Position numbers and translations under genes: made by a program
NCBI GenBank assembly: GCA_040905905.1
Contig: JBBDQN010000054.1
Span: forward strand, 13,721 to 77,720
Direction: 5' to 3'
DNA length: 64,000 nt
DNA from: JAICND01 sp040905905
Lineage (GTDB): Bacteria; Actinomycetota; Acidimicrobiia; Spongiisociales; ZC4RG35
Shown: positions 37,521 through 45,697 of the stretch, one piece after another
Layout of the letters: every line of letters starts with the position of its first letter
Position numbering within the stretch: the first letter of the stretch is position 1
Notes under the pieces: model-generated
The model's input: only the letters and a program-made list of their open reading frames with translations
What the model was told of the DNA's origin: nothing
Databases searched by the model: none

Positions 37521-38642
37521 TTAGTCGTTCCCAGGCGACACTGGCAGTCGTCGGGCCCGCACATTGGCGAGGTGGGTGGCGAGGTCGCCGATGTCGATCG
37601 CCGTGCGGATCCCGGCCAGAAGCCGCATGGTGTAGGTGAGGTTGTGCACCGAAAGAAGCCGGAATGCGGCCAATTCGTTATTGGCGAGGAGGTGGCGGAG
37701 GTAGGCGCGGTGATGACGGGTGCAGGTGTGGCAGTCACAGCCGGCCTCCAACGGACGCGGGTCTGCGGCGTACTCCGCCCGGCGCAGGTTGAAGTCCCCG
37801 TCGGCGGTAAACACCCGGCCGTGGCGGGCAAGCCGGGTCGGCCAGACACAGTCGAAGAGGTCGGCGCCCAGTTCAACGGCGGCCATCACCCCTTCGGGGT
37901 CGCCCAGACCCATCACATACCGGACCCGATCCGAAGGCAGCTCGTCGATCGCGACTTTTAGTGCGACCTCGCGTTGAGCTGGCGACTCCCCCACCGACAG
38001 CCCGCCGATGCCAAACCCCGCGAACCCGAGCGAGGCAGTCTTGGCGGCGCTCATTGCCCTTAGGTCAGGGTCGACACCACCTTGCACGATCCCGAACAGA
38101 ACCTGATCGGAACGGCGGTGAACCTCGAGCGAGCGTTCGGCCCAACGCAGGGTCCGTTCCATCGCCTCGCTCACCACCTCACGCTGAGAGGGGAGACCGA
38201 CGCACACGTCGAGCACCATGGCGATGTCGGCTCCCAGGTCCTCCTGGATAGTCACTGCCTCCTCCGGCCGCAGGTGGACAGCCCGACCGTCGTAGACGCT
38301 CTTGAAGCGGACCCCCTCTTCATCGATTTGCGGCTGGAGGGAAAAGATCTGGTATCCGCCCGAGTCGGTCAGGATCGGCCGTTGCCACCCCCAGAAGTTG
38401 TGAAGTCCTCCGAGGTCGGCCACCACCTGAGGGCCCGGCCGCAACATCAGGTGATAGGTATTGGCCAGGGCAATCTCGGTCCCGGTGGCTTCGAGGTCAT
38501 CCACGTCGACCGCTCTAACGGCGGCGCGGGTGCCCACCGGCATGAAGGCGGGGGTGGCGACGACACCGTTCGGTGTGTGCAAGTGGCCGGTCCTGGCCTT
38601 GCCGTCCCGGGCAGAGAGGGTCCAATGAACGGGGTGACTCAC
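37521..38642 (-). CDS. tgt: Queuine tRNA-ribosyltransferase (TGT)
   Basis: This exchanges guanine 34 of tRNAs with GUN anticodons for preQ1. The catalytic Asp lies in PILTDSGGYQIFSLQP, the second in LFDCVWPTRLARHGR, and the zinc ligands in CDCHTCTRHHRAYLRHLL. I start with the GTG at 38642 (MSHPVHWTLSARDG, 373 residues), which overlaps the queA stop as GTGA; the longer frame to 38726 only reads into queA. Queuosine genes are patchy in actinobacteria. Confidence 0.95.
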   Translation of the reverse strand: MSHPVHWTLSARDGKARTGHLHTPNGVVATPAFMPVGTRAAVRAVDVDDLEATGTEIALANTYHLMLRPGPQVVADLGGLHNFWGWQRPILTDSGGYQIFSLQPQIDEEGVRFKSVYDGRAVHLRPEEAVTIQEDLGADIAMVLDVCVGLPSQREVVSEAMERTLRWAERSLEVHRRSDQVLFGIVQGGVDPDLRAMSAAKTASLGFAGFGIGGLSVGESPAQREVALKVAIDELPSDRVRYVMGLGDPEGVMAAVELGADLFDCVWPTRLARHGRVFTADGDFNLRRAEYAADPRPLEAGCDCHTCTRHHRAYLRHLLANNELAAFRLLSVHNLTYTMRLLAGIRTAIDIGDLATHLANVRARRLPVSPGND

Positions 38643-39640
38643 ACCGACCGCTCCGTGTACATGGCATCTCCAAACGAGGCGAAGCGATAGCCGCGTTCGA
38701 GGGCGGCCTGGTAGACGTCTCGCCAATTCGTTCCCATAAAAGCCGTGAGCAGGACCAGAAGGGTTGTCCGGGGAAGGTGAAAGTTTGTGACGAGCCCATC
38801 TACCACCGTGAATTCGTAACCGGGGGTGATGAAGAGCCCGGTGGTTCCGCTCTCGGCTCGCACCAGTCCATCACCGGTCGCGACAGTTTCGAGGGTTCTG
38901 GTCACCGTGGTTCCGATGGCGATGACCCGTCCCTGCCGCTGACGGCATTCTTTGATCGCACGGGCGGCGGCCTCGGGCACCTCAAACCCTTCAGTGTGGA
39001 TCTGATGGTCTGCGATGTGGTCGGAACTGATGGGCCGGAAGGTGTCGAGACCGATGTGAAGCACCACCTCGGCGATGTCGATCTGACGCTGGTTGAGCCG
39101 GGCCGTGACTTCTGAGGTGAAATGAAGGGCGGCGGTAGATGCGGCCGCCGAACCGGCTTCATGGGCGAAGATGGTCTGGTACCTGTTCTGGTCAGTGAGG
39201 GCGGTGTGGACGTAGGGAGGCAGCGGTACCTCCCCTGCCGTGGCCATGGCCGCTTTGGCGTCAATCCGGAGGGTGGCGATCCCTTGGACCGGTCCCTCTT
39301 CGATGACAGCCGGCGTGCTGCCGAAGTCGAGGAGTGTCCCGCTTCGTAATCGTCGGGATGGACGGACCGCTGCTTGCCAGAGGTCGTCGGAGATTCGGCG
39401 AAGGAGAAGTGCTTCGACCTGGCCACCGGTGTCGGTCTTGCGGCCCTTGAGACGGGCCGCCCTAACCCGGGTGCGGTTGACGACAACGAGATCGCCTGGT
39501 TCGAGTAGCTCGGGCAGATCGACGAAGGTGTGGTCCGTCAGGTCGCGGGTGTCGAGCAGACGAGCGGCGTGACGCGGCTCGATCGGCACCTGGGCGATCC
39601 GCTCCGAGGAAAGCTCATAGTCGAAGTCCGAGGTCAACAA
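38639..39640 (-). CDS. queA: S-adenosylmethionine:tRNA ribosyltransferase-isomerase
   Basis: This transfers and isomerises the ribosyl part of AdoMet to make epoxyqueuosine in tRNA. Motifs are FDYELSSERIAQVPIEPR near the start, VVNRTRVRAARLKGRK, and the C-terminal VTNFHLPRTTLLVLL. The in-frame reading continues upstream to 39760 without family-like sequence. The tandem TTG codons at 39640/39637 give MLTSDFDYELSSER and about 333 residues, close to the family length; no clear ribosome binding site precedes them, so the start is uncertain by a few residues. Confidence 0.92.
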   Translation of the reverse strand: MLTSDFDYELSSERIAQVPIEPRHAARLLDTRDLTDHTFVDLPELLEPGDLVVVNRTRVRAARLKGRKTDTGGQVEALLLRRISDDLWQAAVRPSRRLRSGTLLDFGSTPAVIEEGPVQGIATLRIDAKAAMATAGEVPLPPYVHTALTDQNRYQTIFAHEAGSAAASTAALHFTSEVTARLNQRQIDIAEVVLHIGLDTFRPISSDHIADHQIHTEGFEVPEAAARAIKECRQRQGRVIAIGTTVTRTLETVATGDGLVRAESGTTGLFITPGYEFTVVDGLVTNFHLPRTTLLVLLTAFMGTNWRDVYQAALERGYRFASFGDAMYTERSV

Positions 39641-40154
39641 GAAGCTGAAGGATATTGCCGGGCAATGAGCTCGATGATCGGGTTCGCTACATACAGCCGG
39701 GCGGATCACCTCGGGGGAAGCCGGCGTCACCAGTAGCGGGCTCCGGGTGGGACCCGCCACTTTGGCTGAGATCCTCTGTGAGGGCCGGATCCGGGTCGTC
39801 TACACCGACGGGGATAAGGGTCCGATCGCTGTCACCCATCAGACCGAAGCCATCCAGTTTCCTCCCCCAGCGAACGGAGTGAGCGTTGGGGGAGGTGCCA
39901 CGAAGTGGCGGAGGGGGCGGCGAAGCTGTCCGAAGCCAGTTCCACGGGTTCGCCACCCCCCTCCCGGCTTCGCCGTACTCCCCCCAACGTCGCTTCGCTC
40001 CTGGGGGGAGAAACCATCGCCATCCACCAACTCCCCCGTACACCGAAGACGACTAATCGGTCAAGGTTCTCTACTCGGACGAGCCCCCCCAAACACATAG
40101 CCACCTTGATATGGAGACCAACCACCGGACCACCCCGACCGCAGCCAACAACCC
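39641..40154. other. Gene-free interval between queA and ruvB
   Basis: I recognise no protein family in any frame of these 514 bases. Several open frames exist on both strands but they carry low-complexity, Pro- and Arg-rich readings created by stem-loops. The interval includes the stem-loop element at 39861-40010. The left portion (39740-39850) is more ordinary in composition and may be the remains of a lost gene, without a detectable match by eye. Confidence 0.7.
39861..40010. repeat. REP-like cluster of GC-rich stem-loops
   Basis: Three hairpins are visible. The first pairs CCTCCCCCAGCG (39861-39872) with CGTTGGGGGAGG (39884-39895). The second is GCCAC GAA GTGGC (39897-39909). The third pairs CTCCCCCCA (39978-39986) with TGGGGGGAG (40002-40010). 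The outer two are versions of the same stem. A CGGCGAAGC inside is repeated inverted as GCTTCGCCG at 39967-39975. The arrangement resembles a REP or MITE-like non-coding element. Confidence 0.75.
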
Positions 40155-41165
40155 TCAGAGCAGCGATCCCTGCGCCCGATTTGGGGGCGGCACCCCGAGA
40201 TATTGGTACGCCAGTGCGGTGGCGACCCGGCCACGGGGGGTTCGCTGCAACAGCCCCTCCTGGAGGAGAAACGGTTCGTAGGCGTCTTCGACCGTTTCCG
40301 GATCTTCACCGACAGCGATCGCCAACGTCGACAAACCGACTGGCCCGCCCGCGAATTTGTGAATCACCGCTTCCAGGATGGCCCGGTCGAGCTTGTCGAG
40401 ACCGAGCTCGTCGATTTCGAACATCGCCAAACCGTCGAGTGCGGTGGTGAGGTCGATGCGACCGTCGGCACGGGCGATCGCATAGTCACGCACTCGCGAC
40501 AACACACGGTTCGCAATGCGCGGAGTCCCCCGGCTGCGAGCCGCAATCAGAAGGGCCGAGTCATCGTCGATCTTCGCCTCGAGGATCCGGGCCGAACGGA
40601 GGACGATCTGCAACAACTCTTCTTCGTCGTAGTAATCAAGCCGGTCTTCGATACCGAAACGGTCCCGCAATGGCGCCGTCACCTTTCCTTTGCGGGTCGT
40701 GGCACCCACCAGGGTGAAGTGGGGGAGATCAAGGCGGATCGATTGCGCAGCCGGGCCCTTGCCGAGGACTATGTCGAGTTGGTAGTCCTCCATGGCCGGA
40801 TAGAGCACTTCTTCGACTGCCCGCGGTAGCCGGTGAATCTCGTCGATGAAGAACACCGTCCCATGCTCGAGATTGGAGAGGATCGAGGCCAGGTCGCCGG
40901 GGCGCTCCAGGGCCGGACCTGAAGTGATCCGGAACTCGACTCCCATCTCCTGGGCGATGATCCCGGCCAGGGTCGTCTTGCCAAGTCCCGGCGGGCCCGA
41001 CAGCATTACGTGGTCGAGCGGGCGGCCCTGGGTGCGGGCAGCCTCGATCGAGATCCGAAGTCTCTCCTTGACGTTATGTTGACCGATGAACTCATCGAGG
41101 CGCCGGGGTCGCAGCGTGACATCGTCATCCTGATCGGCCGGGTCGATAAGCGAGTCTTCTCTCAT
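40155..41165 (-). CDS. ruvB: Holliday junction branch migration ATPase RuvB
   Basis: This AAA+ motor drives branch migration with RuvA. Walker A is GPPGLGKTT, Walker B FFIDEIHRL, sensor 1 VGATTRKG, and the C-terminal winged helix ends with PRGRVATALAYQYLG. 336 residues, start at 41165 overlapping the ruvA stop by 4 bases. It closes the ruvC-ruvA-ruvB operon. Confidence 0.97.
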   Translation of the reverse strand: MREDSLIDPADQDDDVTLRPRRLDEFIGQHNVKERLRISIEAARTQGRPLDHVMLSGPPGLGKTTLAGIIAQEMGVEFRITSGPALERPGDLASILSNLEHGTVFFIDEIHRLPRAVEEVLYPAMEDYQLDIVLGKGPAAQSIRLDLPHFTLVGATTRKGKVTAPLRDRFGIEDRLDYYDEEELLQIVLRSARILEAKIDDDSALLIAARSRGTPRIANRVLSRVRDYAIARADGRIDLTTALDGLAMFEIDELGLDKLDRAILEAVIHKFAGGPVGLSTLAIAVGEDPETVEDAYEPFLLQEGLLQRTPRGRVATALAYQYLGVPPPNRAQGSLL

Positions 41166-41734
41166 CGCCGGCCCAACAATCGCAAGGCTTCCCTGATCTG
41201 GATGGCCACCGGCGCCTCGAAGTCGAGAGACGGGGCGACATCGCGAATCTCGGCTGGCGTGTAACCGAGGGTCTCCAGTGCCTGCCGAACCTGGGATGCG
41301 GCGGCGGTGCCTTCCAAGACGGTGGCTTCGACGTTTTCCATCTTGGGTTTCAGCTCGAGCACGAGCTTCTGGGCGGAGCGTTTCCCGACCCCGGGGACAA
41401 TCGTCAGGGCATCGACATCTTCGGCCGCTACCGCCCGCCTGATCTCGGTCACGGTGAGAGAACCCAACATGCCCTGGGCCAGCTTGGGTCCGACACCGCT
41501 GGCGGTGAGCAGGATCCTGAAAAGATCACGTTCGGATTCATGGCCGAAACCGAAAAGTGTGATCCCGTCCTCGCGGCCATGGAGATGGGTGTGGACGACA
41601 ACCTCCTCCCCGATACCGGGCAACTCCACCTGGGTGCGAGGCGTGACCATGACTTCGTAGCCGACCCCGGACACATCGATAACGATGGATCCTGGGCCCC
41701 GGGCCACCATGGTGCCGCGCAGGCGACCGATCAT
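41162..41734 (-). CDS. ruvA: Holliday junction DNA-binding protein RuvA
   Basis: RuvA binds four-way junctions and loads RuvB. The 190-residue protein begins MIGRLRGTMVARGPGSIVID, with two helix-hairpin-helix motifs (LLTASGVGPKLAQGML and LTIVPGVGKRSAQKLVLEL) and a C-terminal UBA-like domain that contacts RuvB. The ATG at 41734 overlaps the ruvC stop (ATGA). A longer frame to 41776 merely enters ruvC. Confidence 0.96.
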   Translation of the reverse strand: MIGRLRGTMVARGPGSIVIDVSGVGYEVMVTPRTQVELPGIGEEVVVHTHLHGREDGITLFGFGHESERDLFRILLTASGVGPKLAQGMLGSLTVTEIRRAVAAEDVDALTIVPGVGKRSAQKLVLELKPKMENVEATVLEGTAAASQVRQALETLGYTPAEIRDVAPSLDFEAPVAIQIREALRLLGRR

Positions 41735-42216
41735 CTCGTCGCTCCCGTCGGGATGTGGAGCGACTGCAGGTGGCAAATGGCCACGGCCAGGGCATCGGCG
41801 GCGTCAGGTTGGGGCGAAGCCTTGAGATGGAGACGGCGGGCGACCATCGTCTGGACCGCCTGTTTCCCCGCAGCACCATCGCCGGTGACGGCCGACTTCA
41901 CGGTGGTAGGCGTGTATTCGAACACCTCGATGCCCGATTGAGCGGCGGCCAGAATCGCCACACCCGCGGCCCGACCCACGGCCACGGCCGTCTGCCGGTT
42001 GAGATTGGTGAAAACCTGTTCGATCGCCATCACGTGCGGTCGGTACTCCTGAATGAGGCTCAAGAGGGTTTCATACAGGTCGCGAAGACGCACTGCAACA
42101 GGGTCCTCCGGGCGGGTCCGGATGACCCCGGCCGCCACGGTCGTCAGCGACGGGTTCTTACCGACCACGCCGTACCCGGTGGTGGTCAATCCGGGGTCTA
42201 TGCCGAGGACGAACAT
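41731..42216 (-). CDS. ruvC: Holliday junction resolvase RuvC
   Basis: This endonuclease cuts Holliday junctions symmetrically. Acidic catalytic residues are visible in GIDPGLTTTGYG, MAIEQVF and PDAADALAVAICH. The ATG at 42216 (MFVLGIDPG, 161 residues) is the natural start because the catalytic Asp follows within seven residues. Confidence 0.96.
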   Translation of the reverse strand: MFVLGIDPGLTTTGYGVVGKNPSLTTVAAGVIRTRPEDPVAVRLRDLYETLLSLIQEYRPHVMAIEQVFTNLNRQTAVAVGRAAGVAILAAAQSGIEVFEYTPTTVKSAVTGDGAAGKQAVQTMVARRLHLKASPQPDAADALAVAICHLQSLHIPTGATR

Positions 42217-42262
42217 GTGTACGGCACGATACCCCAAGAGGTACCGCGGTCCGCGGCAAGGG

Positions 42263-43006
42263 TCAGTCGCCCGCCAGTTCCGTCAACAACTCGTCGGAAA
42301 TCTCGTAGTTGGCGTATACGGTCTGCACATCGTCGAGGTCCTCCAGAGCATCTACCAGTCGGAGAACCTTGCCGGCGGACGATGCATCCACGGGCACCGT
42401 GGACTTGGGAAGTTTGGTCAATTCGGCGTTCTGGACGGCAAGACCCGCGCTCTCCAGCGCACGCTGCACCTTGATCAAATCGGTCGGAGCCGTGATTACT
42501 TCGAAGGTCTCGTCTCCCGGACGCACGTCCTCCGCGCCGGCGTCGAGTGCGGCCGCCAGCACCTCGTCCTCATCACCGGCGACTTCGATGAAGCCCTTGG
42601 TCTCGAATAGATACCCGACCGATCCTGGCTCGCCCAGGTTGCCGTGATTGCGGGTGAAGGCAGAGCGCACCTCGGAGGCAGCCCGGTTGCGATTGTCGGT
42701 GAGCACCTGGACGAACGTCGCCACTCCCCCGGCCGCATAGCCCTCGTACCAGATCTCGTCGTAGCTGGCGGTGTCGGCACCCCCGACCGCCCGGTTGATC
42801 GCCCGCTCGATGTTGTCCATCGGCACCGCGTTGGCCCGGGCTTTGGCAACCGCCGCGGCAAGGGTTGCATTGGCGGTACGGTCGCCGCCGCCGGCACGGG
42901 CCGCCACTTCGATCGCGCGAATCAGCTTGGCGAACAACTTGCCGCGTTTGGCGTCGTTGGCCCCCTTCTTGCGTTTGATCGTCGCCCACTTGGAATGTCC
43001 GGACAT
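42263..43006 (-). CDS. yebC: YebC/PmpR family protein
   Basis: Members of this family act as transcription regulators or, in recent work, as translation factors at polyproline stretches. The N-terminus MSGHSKWATIKRKKGANDAKRG is the family signature, followed by AVPMDNIERAI and the three-domain fold over 247 residues. It stands immediately upstream of ruvC, the conserved arrangement. Confidence 0.95.
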   Translation of the reverse strand: MSGHSKWATIKRKKGANDAKRGKLFAKLIRAIEVAARAGGGDRTANATLAAAVAKARANAVPMDNIERAINRAVGGADTASYDEIWYEGYAAGGVATFVQVLTDNRNRAASEVRSAFTRNHGNLGEPGSVGYLFETKGFIEVAGDEDEVLAAALDAGAEDVRPGDETFEVITAPTDLIKVQRALESAGLAVQNAELTKLPKSTVPVDASSAGKVLRLVDALEDLDDVQTVYANYEISDELLTELAGD

Positions 43007-43071
43007 CTCAAGACCTCAGATCGACCCGATGAACATGTTGTGAATTCGGTCGTCGCCGGTCAGCTCACGAT

Positions 43072-43103
43072 GGAACGATGAGGCCATATCGGTGCCTCGT
43101 TCC
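43072..43103. other. Bulged stem-loop between the pimA-like gene and yebC
   Basis: GGAAC (43072-43076) and GAGGC (43080-43084) pair with GCCTC (43094-43098) and GTTCC (43099-43103), leaving a three-base bulge GAT and a nine-base loop. It lies about 30 bases past the end of the pimA-like gene and about 65 bases before the yebC start. There is no T tract, so it may be a processing or weak termination hairpin. Confidence 0.5.
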
Positions 43104-43132
43104 ACCTGCGCTCCTTGGTCAGTGCAGCAATG

Positions 43133-44170
43133 CTACCCGGGGCGCTGTTGGCCGCCGGCGACGGCCTGATAACACTCCAGGTATTGGGGCAAGACCACCG
43201 ACCAGTCGAAACGGGTTACACGAGCGAGCGCAGCCGCAGCCAGTGCGGCTCGTTCGGAGGAGCTACCAAGCAGCCTGGTGACAGCGGATGCCAGCACGGC
43301 CGGGTCACCGGGCGCAACATAAAGCGCTGCTTCACCGGCCACCTCCCGAAACGGCTCCAGCTCGGAAACTACCAGGGCGCATCCGGCCGCCATCGCTTCG
43401 ACCAGGGTTATCCCAAAACTCTCGCCGCCCAGGTTGGGAGCCACGTAGATGGCTGCTCGGGCGAGTTCGAGTCGTTTGTCCTCCTCAGAGACCCGACCAC
43501 GGAAGACGATGCCGTTGTCATCGGGGCCATCGGGGCCATCGGAGCCGAGCACAACGAGCTCGGCGTTCCCCGATTCTCGTCGAATCCGATCCCAGGCGTG
43601 GAGCAATACCTCCAGACCCTTGCGTCGATCGCTTCTTCCGAGAAAGACCACCCTGTTCTCCCTCTTTTCCTCGGGCAAGCGGAACGCCCCCACCTCGAGG
43701 CCGTTGGGGATCACCCGCGCGGGCCGACCGAGCGGGGCGGCAGCAGCAGCGGAAACAGCGGTGACCACCCGACCGGTCCACCACCGTCGTGGTGTCATCC
43801 GATAGATCGGTTTCACCCACGACGGCGGGGCGGCGTGAGCCGTCGCCACGAGGGGCAGGCTGGTAGAGAGCAAGGCAGGACCCACAATCGGCATCAATGG
43901 TTCATGGAGGTGGACCACGTCGGCTGAAGCCACCGCGGCGCGGGTCCGCGAGATGGCGGACGGAGCGAGGCAGATCGGAACCCGGGAGCCATTGGCAGGA
44001 ATCACCACCGAACGGCCGATGTCCACCCCGAGGTGGGCCGGAGCTCCAGGTCCCACCACCCAGGCGTCGTGCCCGACCAGCTTCAGTTGTTTCGCCAGCT
44101 CGAGAACCTGATTCTGCACACCTCCCGGCCTCACCAGGTCATAGGGCGATACCACCGCGACCCGGGTCAC
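43133..44170 (-). CDS. pimA: GT4 glycosyltransferase, probable phosphatidylinositol mannosyltransferase PimA
   Basis: PimA transfers the first mannose from GDP-mannose to phosphatidylinositol on the inner leaflet. The 345-residue protein has the GT-B layout: N-terminal VVSPYDLVRPGGVQNQV, linker, and a C-terminal donor-binding domain with VVFLGRSDRRKGLEVLL and the EX7E motif in ESFGITLVEAMAAG. The GTG at 44170 overlaps the preceding stop (GTGA). The order pgsA-acyltransferase-this gene is the PIM cluster order of Mycobacterium, which supports the assignment; the sugar specificity itself cannot be read from the sequence. Confidence 0.8.
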   Translation of the reverse strand: MTRVAVVSPYDLVRPGGVQNQVLELAKQLKLVGHDAWVVGPGAPAHLGVDIGRSVVIPANGSRVPICLAPSAISRTRAAVASADVVHLHEPLMPIVGPALLSTSLPLVATAHAAPPSWVKPIYRMTPRRWWTGRVVTAVSAAAAAPLGRPARVIPNGLEVGAFRLPEEKRENRVVFLGRSDRRKGLEVLLHAWDRIRRESGNAELVVLGSDGPDGPDDNGIVFRGRVSEEDKRLELARAAIYVAPNLGGESFGITLVEAMAAGCALVVSELEPFREVAGEAALYVAPGDPAVLASAVTRLLGSSSERAALAAAALARVTRFDWSVVLPQYLECYQAVAGGQQRPG

Positions 44171-45033
44171 TCCTCCACCCGGTCCGAGGGCCAGTTCGGT
44201 TGAAGCAAATGCCACTGTTCGGGTGCGCGCCGGATGTCGGACTCGAGTTGGGCCGTCACCATGCGCGTACCCCGTTCGAGTCGATCCGGACCGGTGGGAA
44301 GCGCCATCGGTGGACCAAAGACCACGTGGTGACCTTTGGGTGTGAAGAAGACGACGGCTGGCAACAACGGGGCTCCGGTCCGGGAGGCAAGGGCAACCGG
44401 CCCAGCCGGCAGGGTGGTCACTTCTCCGAAGAATTCGGTCTTGACCCCTCGTCCTTTGAGGTCACGGTCGGCGAGGAGGCACACTGCTCCCCCCGCTCGC
44501 ACCGCCTCCTCCACCTGGCGCATGACCCCTTTGACGTTGAGGATCACCTTGATGCCGAAAGCCTCCCGCAGAGTGGTGAACCATGCGGTGATGAGCGGAT
44601 TGCCCAATCTCTCCGCAACCGCCACGATCTGGATGCCCGCCCTGAACCCGGAAAGAGCGCCGGCCTCCCAGTTCCCGAGATGGGGGAGAGCAATCACCGC
44701 ACCGGTGCCCGCCCGCCCCGCTGCTGCCAGGTTCTCGAGTCCGTCGACAGTGAGGCCGCGGTCAATTTCGGGGATCCGTCGGGGGCGCACCCAGAAGGTC
44801 TCCGCCCAGTAGCGGCCGTATGACGTGAACACCTCCCGCACGGCCCGCTCGAGGTCGGCGTCAGCGCCCAACACCCGCCGCATGTGACGGCGGACCATCC
44901 GCTTGCGTTCCCCTCCGACCAGGTGCCAGATTCTTCCGCCGAACTCGCCCACCCGACGAGCGCCGCCGACCGGGAGCAGTCCAAACAGACCGACCAGTCC
45001 TCTCACGAGGAGATAGACCAGCCGGTCCTTCAC
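44167..45033 (-). CDS. Lipid A acyltransferase-family protein, probable PIM acyltransferase (PatA-like)
   Basis: The protein (288 residues from the GTG at 45033) belongs to the HtrB/MsbB/PatA acyltransferase family. The catalytic HX4(D/E) motif is H118-LGNW-E123, and ADRDLKGRGVKTEFFG matches the second conserved block. In the PIM pathway PatA acylates the 2-mannose of PIM1. The start overlaps the pgsA stop by four bases, indicating coupled translation. A longer frame to 45105 overlaps pgsA extensively and is rejected. Confidence 0.85.
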   Translation of the reverse strand: MKDRLVYLLVRGLVGLFGLLPVGGARRVGEFGGRIWHLVGGERKRMVRRHMRRVLGADADLERAVREVFTSYGRYWAETFWVRPRRIPEIDRGLTVDGLENLAAAGRAGTGAVIALPHLGNWEAGALSGFRAGIQIVAVAERLGNPLITAWFTTLREAFGIKVILNVKGVMRQVEEAVRAGGAVCLLADRDLKGRGVKTEFFGEVTTLPAGPVALASRTGAPLLPAVVFFTPKGHHVVFGPPMALPTGPDRLERGTRMVTAQLESDIRRAPEQWHLLQPNWPSDRVEE

Positions 45034-45602
45034 GGGGTCAGTTGGCGATAAGTCTCGAAAAAACGCCAGCCGACTGTCGACCAGGTCGCCACCACCATCA
45101 CCCACAACATCGGCTCGACCAACCCGATCAACAAACCAATCGTGAACAAAAGGACCCGCTCGGCTCGGCCCATCAGTCCACCACGGCCATCGAGCCCTTC
45201 TGCCTCGGCCTTGGCTCGAAGATACGGAACCAGCATTGATCCACCGAGTGCGAGCACGATCAGGAGCAGAACCCGGGTATTACCCGTCATCGCCACTGCC
45301 AGACCGGCGAAACATGCGACCTCTCCGACTCGATCGGAAACTGCATCGAGGAGAGCGCCCCGTGGCGAGTCTTTACCGGCGGCACGCGCCACTGAACCAT
45401 CAAGGCCGTCGAGGACCGACCCGACCAAGGCCACGGCGGCGCCAGTGCGCAGCCAGCCGAAACCGAGCAGCACCCCTCCCCCGACCGTCACCAGGAGACC
45501 GATGAAAGTGAGCAACTGGGGGGTGACGCCCATGCCTGCTAGACCGCGCCCGATCGGTTGAATGACCCATTGCAGGCGGGGTCGCACCCGGAGGTCGATC
45601 AT
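45030..45602 (-). CDS. pgsA: CDP-alcohol phosphatidyltransferase (phosphatidylinositol-phosphate synthase type)
   Basis: This polytopic enzyme joins CDP-diacylglycerol to an alcohol phosphate, probably inositol 1-phosphate given the PIM context. The full catalytic motif is present with correct spacing: D65, D68, G69, A72, R73, G82, D86 and D90. About six membrane helices. I choose the ATG at 45602 (MIDLRVRPRLQWV, 190 residues), which matches family N-termini and leaves 95 bases for promoters facing fusA; a GTG at 45665 would leave only 32. Confidence 0.85.
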   Translation of the reverse strand: MIDLRVRPRLQWVIQPIGRGLAGMGVTPQLLTFIGLLVTVGGGVLLGFGWLRTGAAVALVGSVLDGLDGSVARAAGKDSPRGALLDAVSDRVGEVACFAGLAVAMTGNTRVLLLIVLALGGSMLVPYLRAKAEAEGLDGRGGLMGRAERVLLFTIGLLIGLVEPMLWVMVVATWSTVGWRFFETYRQLTP

Positions 45603-45697
45603 CGTGCAGACAATCGTTGCAAGGACGCCAATGTAGCCGACCGAACCGGCCCAAACCTCTCTCACTATGATCGCTCGTTCCCGCCCGAGGAGGTTTT

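Noticed and set aside
39687..40100. Several 60-180-residue frames in the queA-ruvB gap
   Set aside because: They overlap each other on both strands, run through hairpins, read as Pro/Arg-rich low complexity and match no family by eye.
45603..45665. GTG start for the pgsA-like gene at 45665
   Set aside because: It would leave 32 bases for promoters facing fusA, and the extra residues do not match family N-termini.
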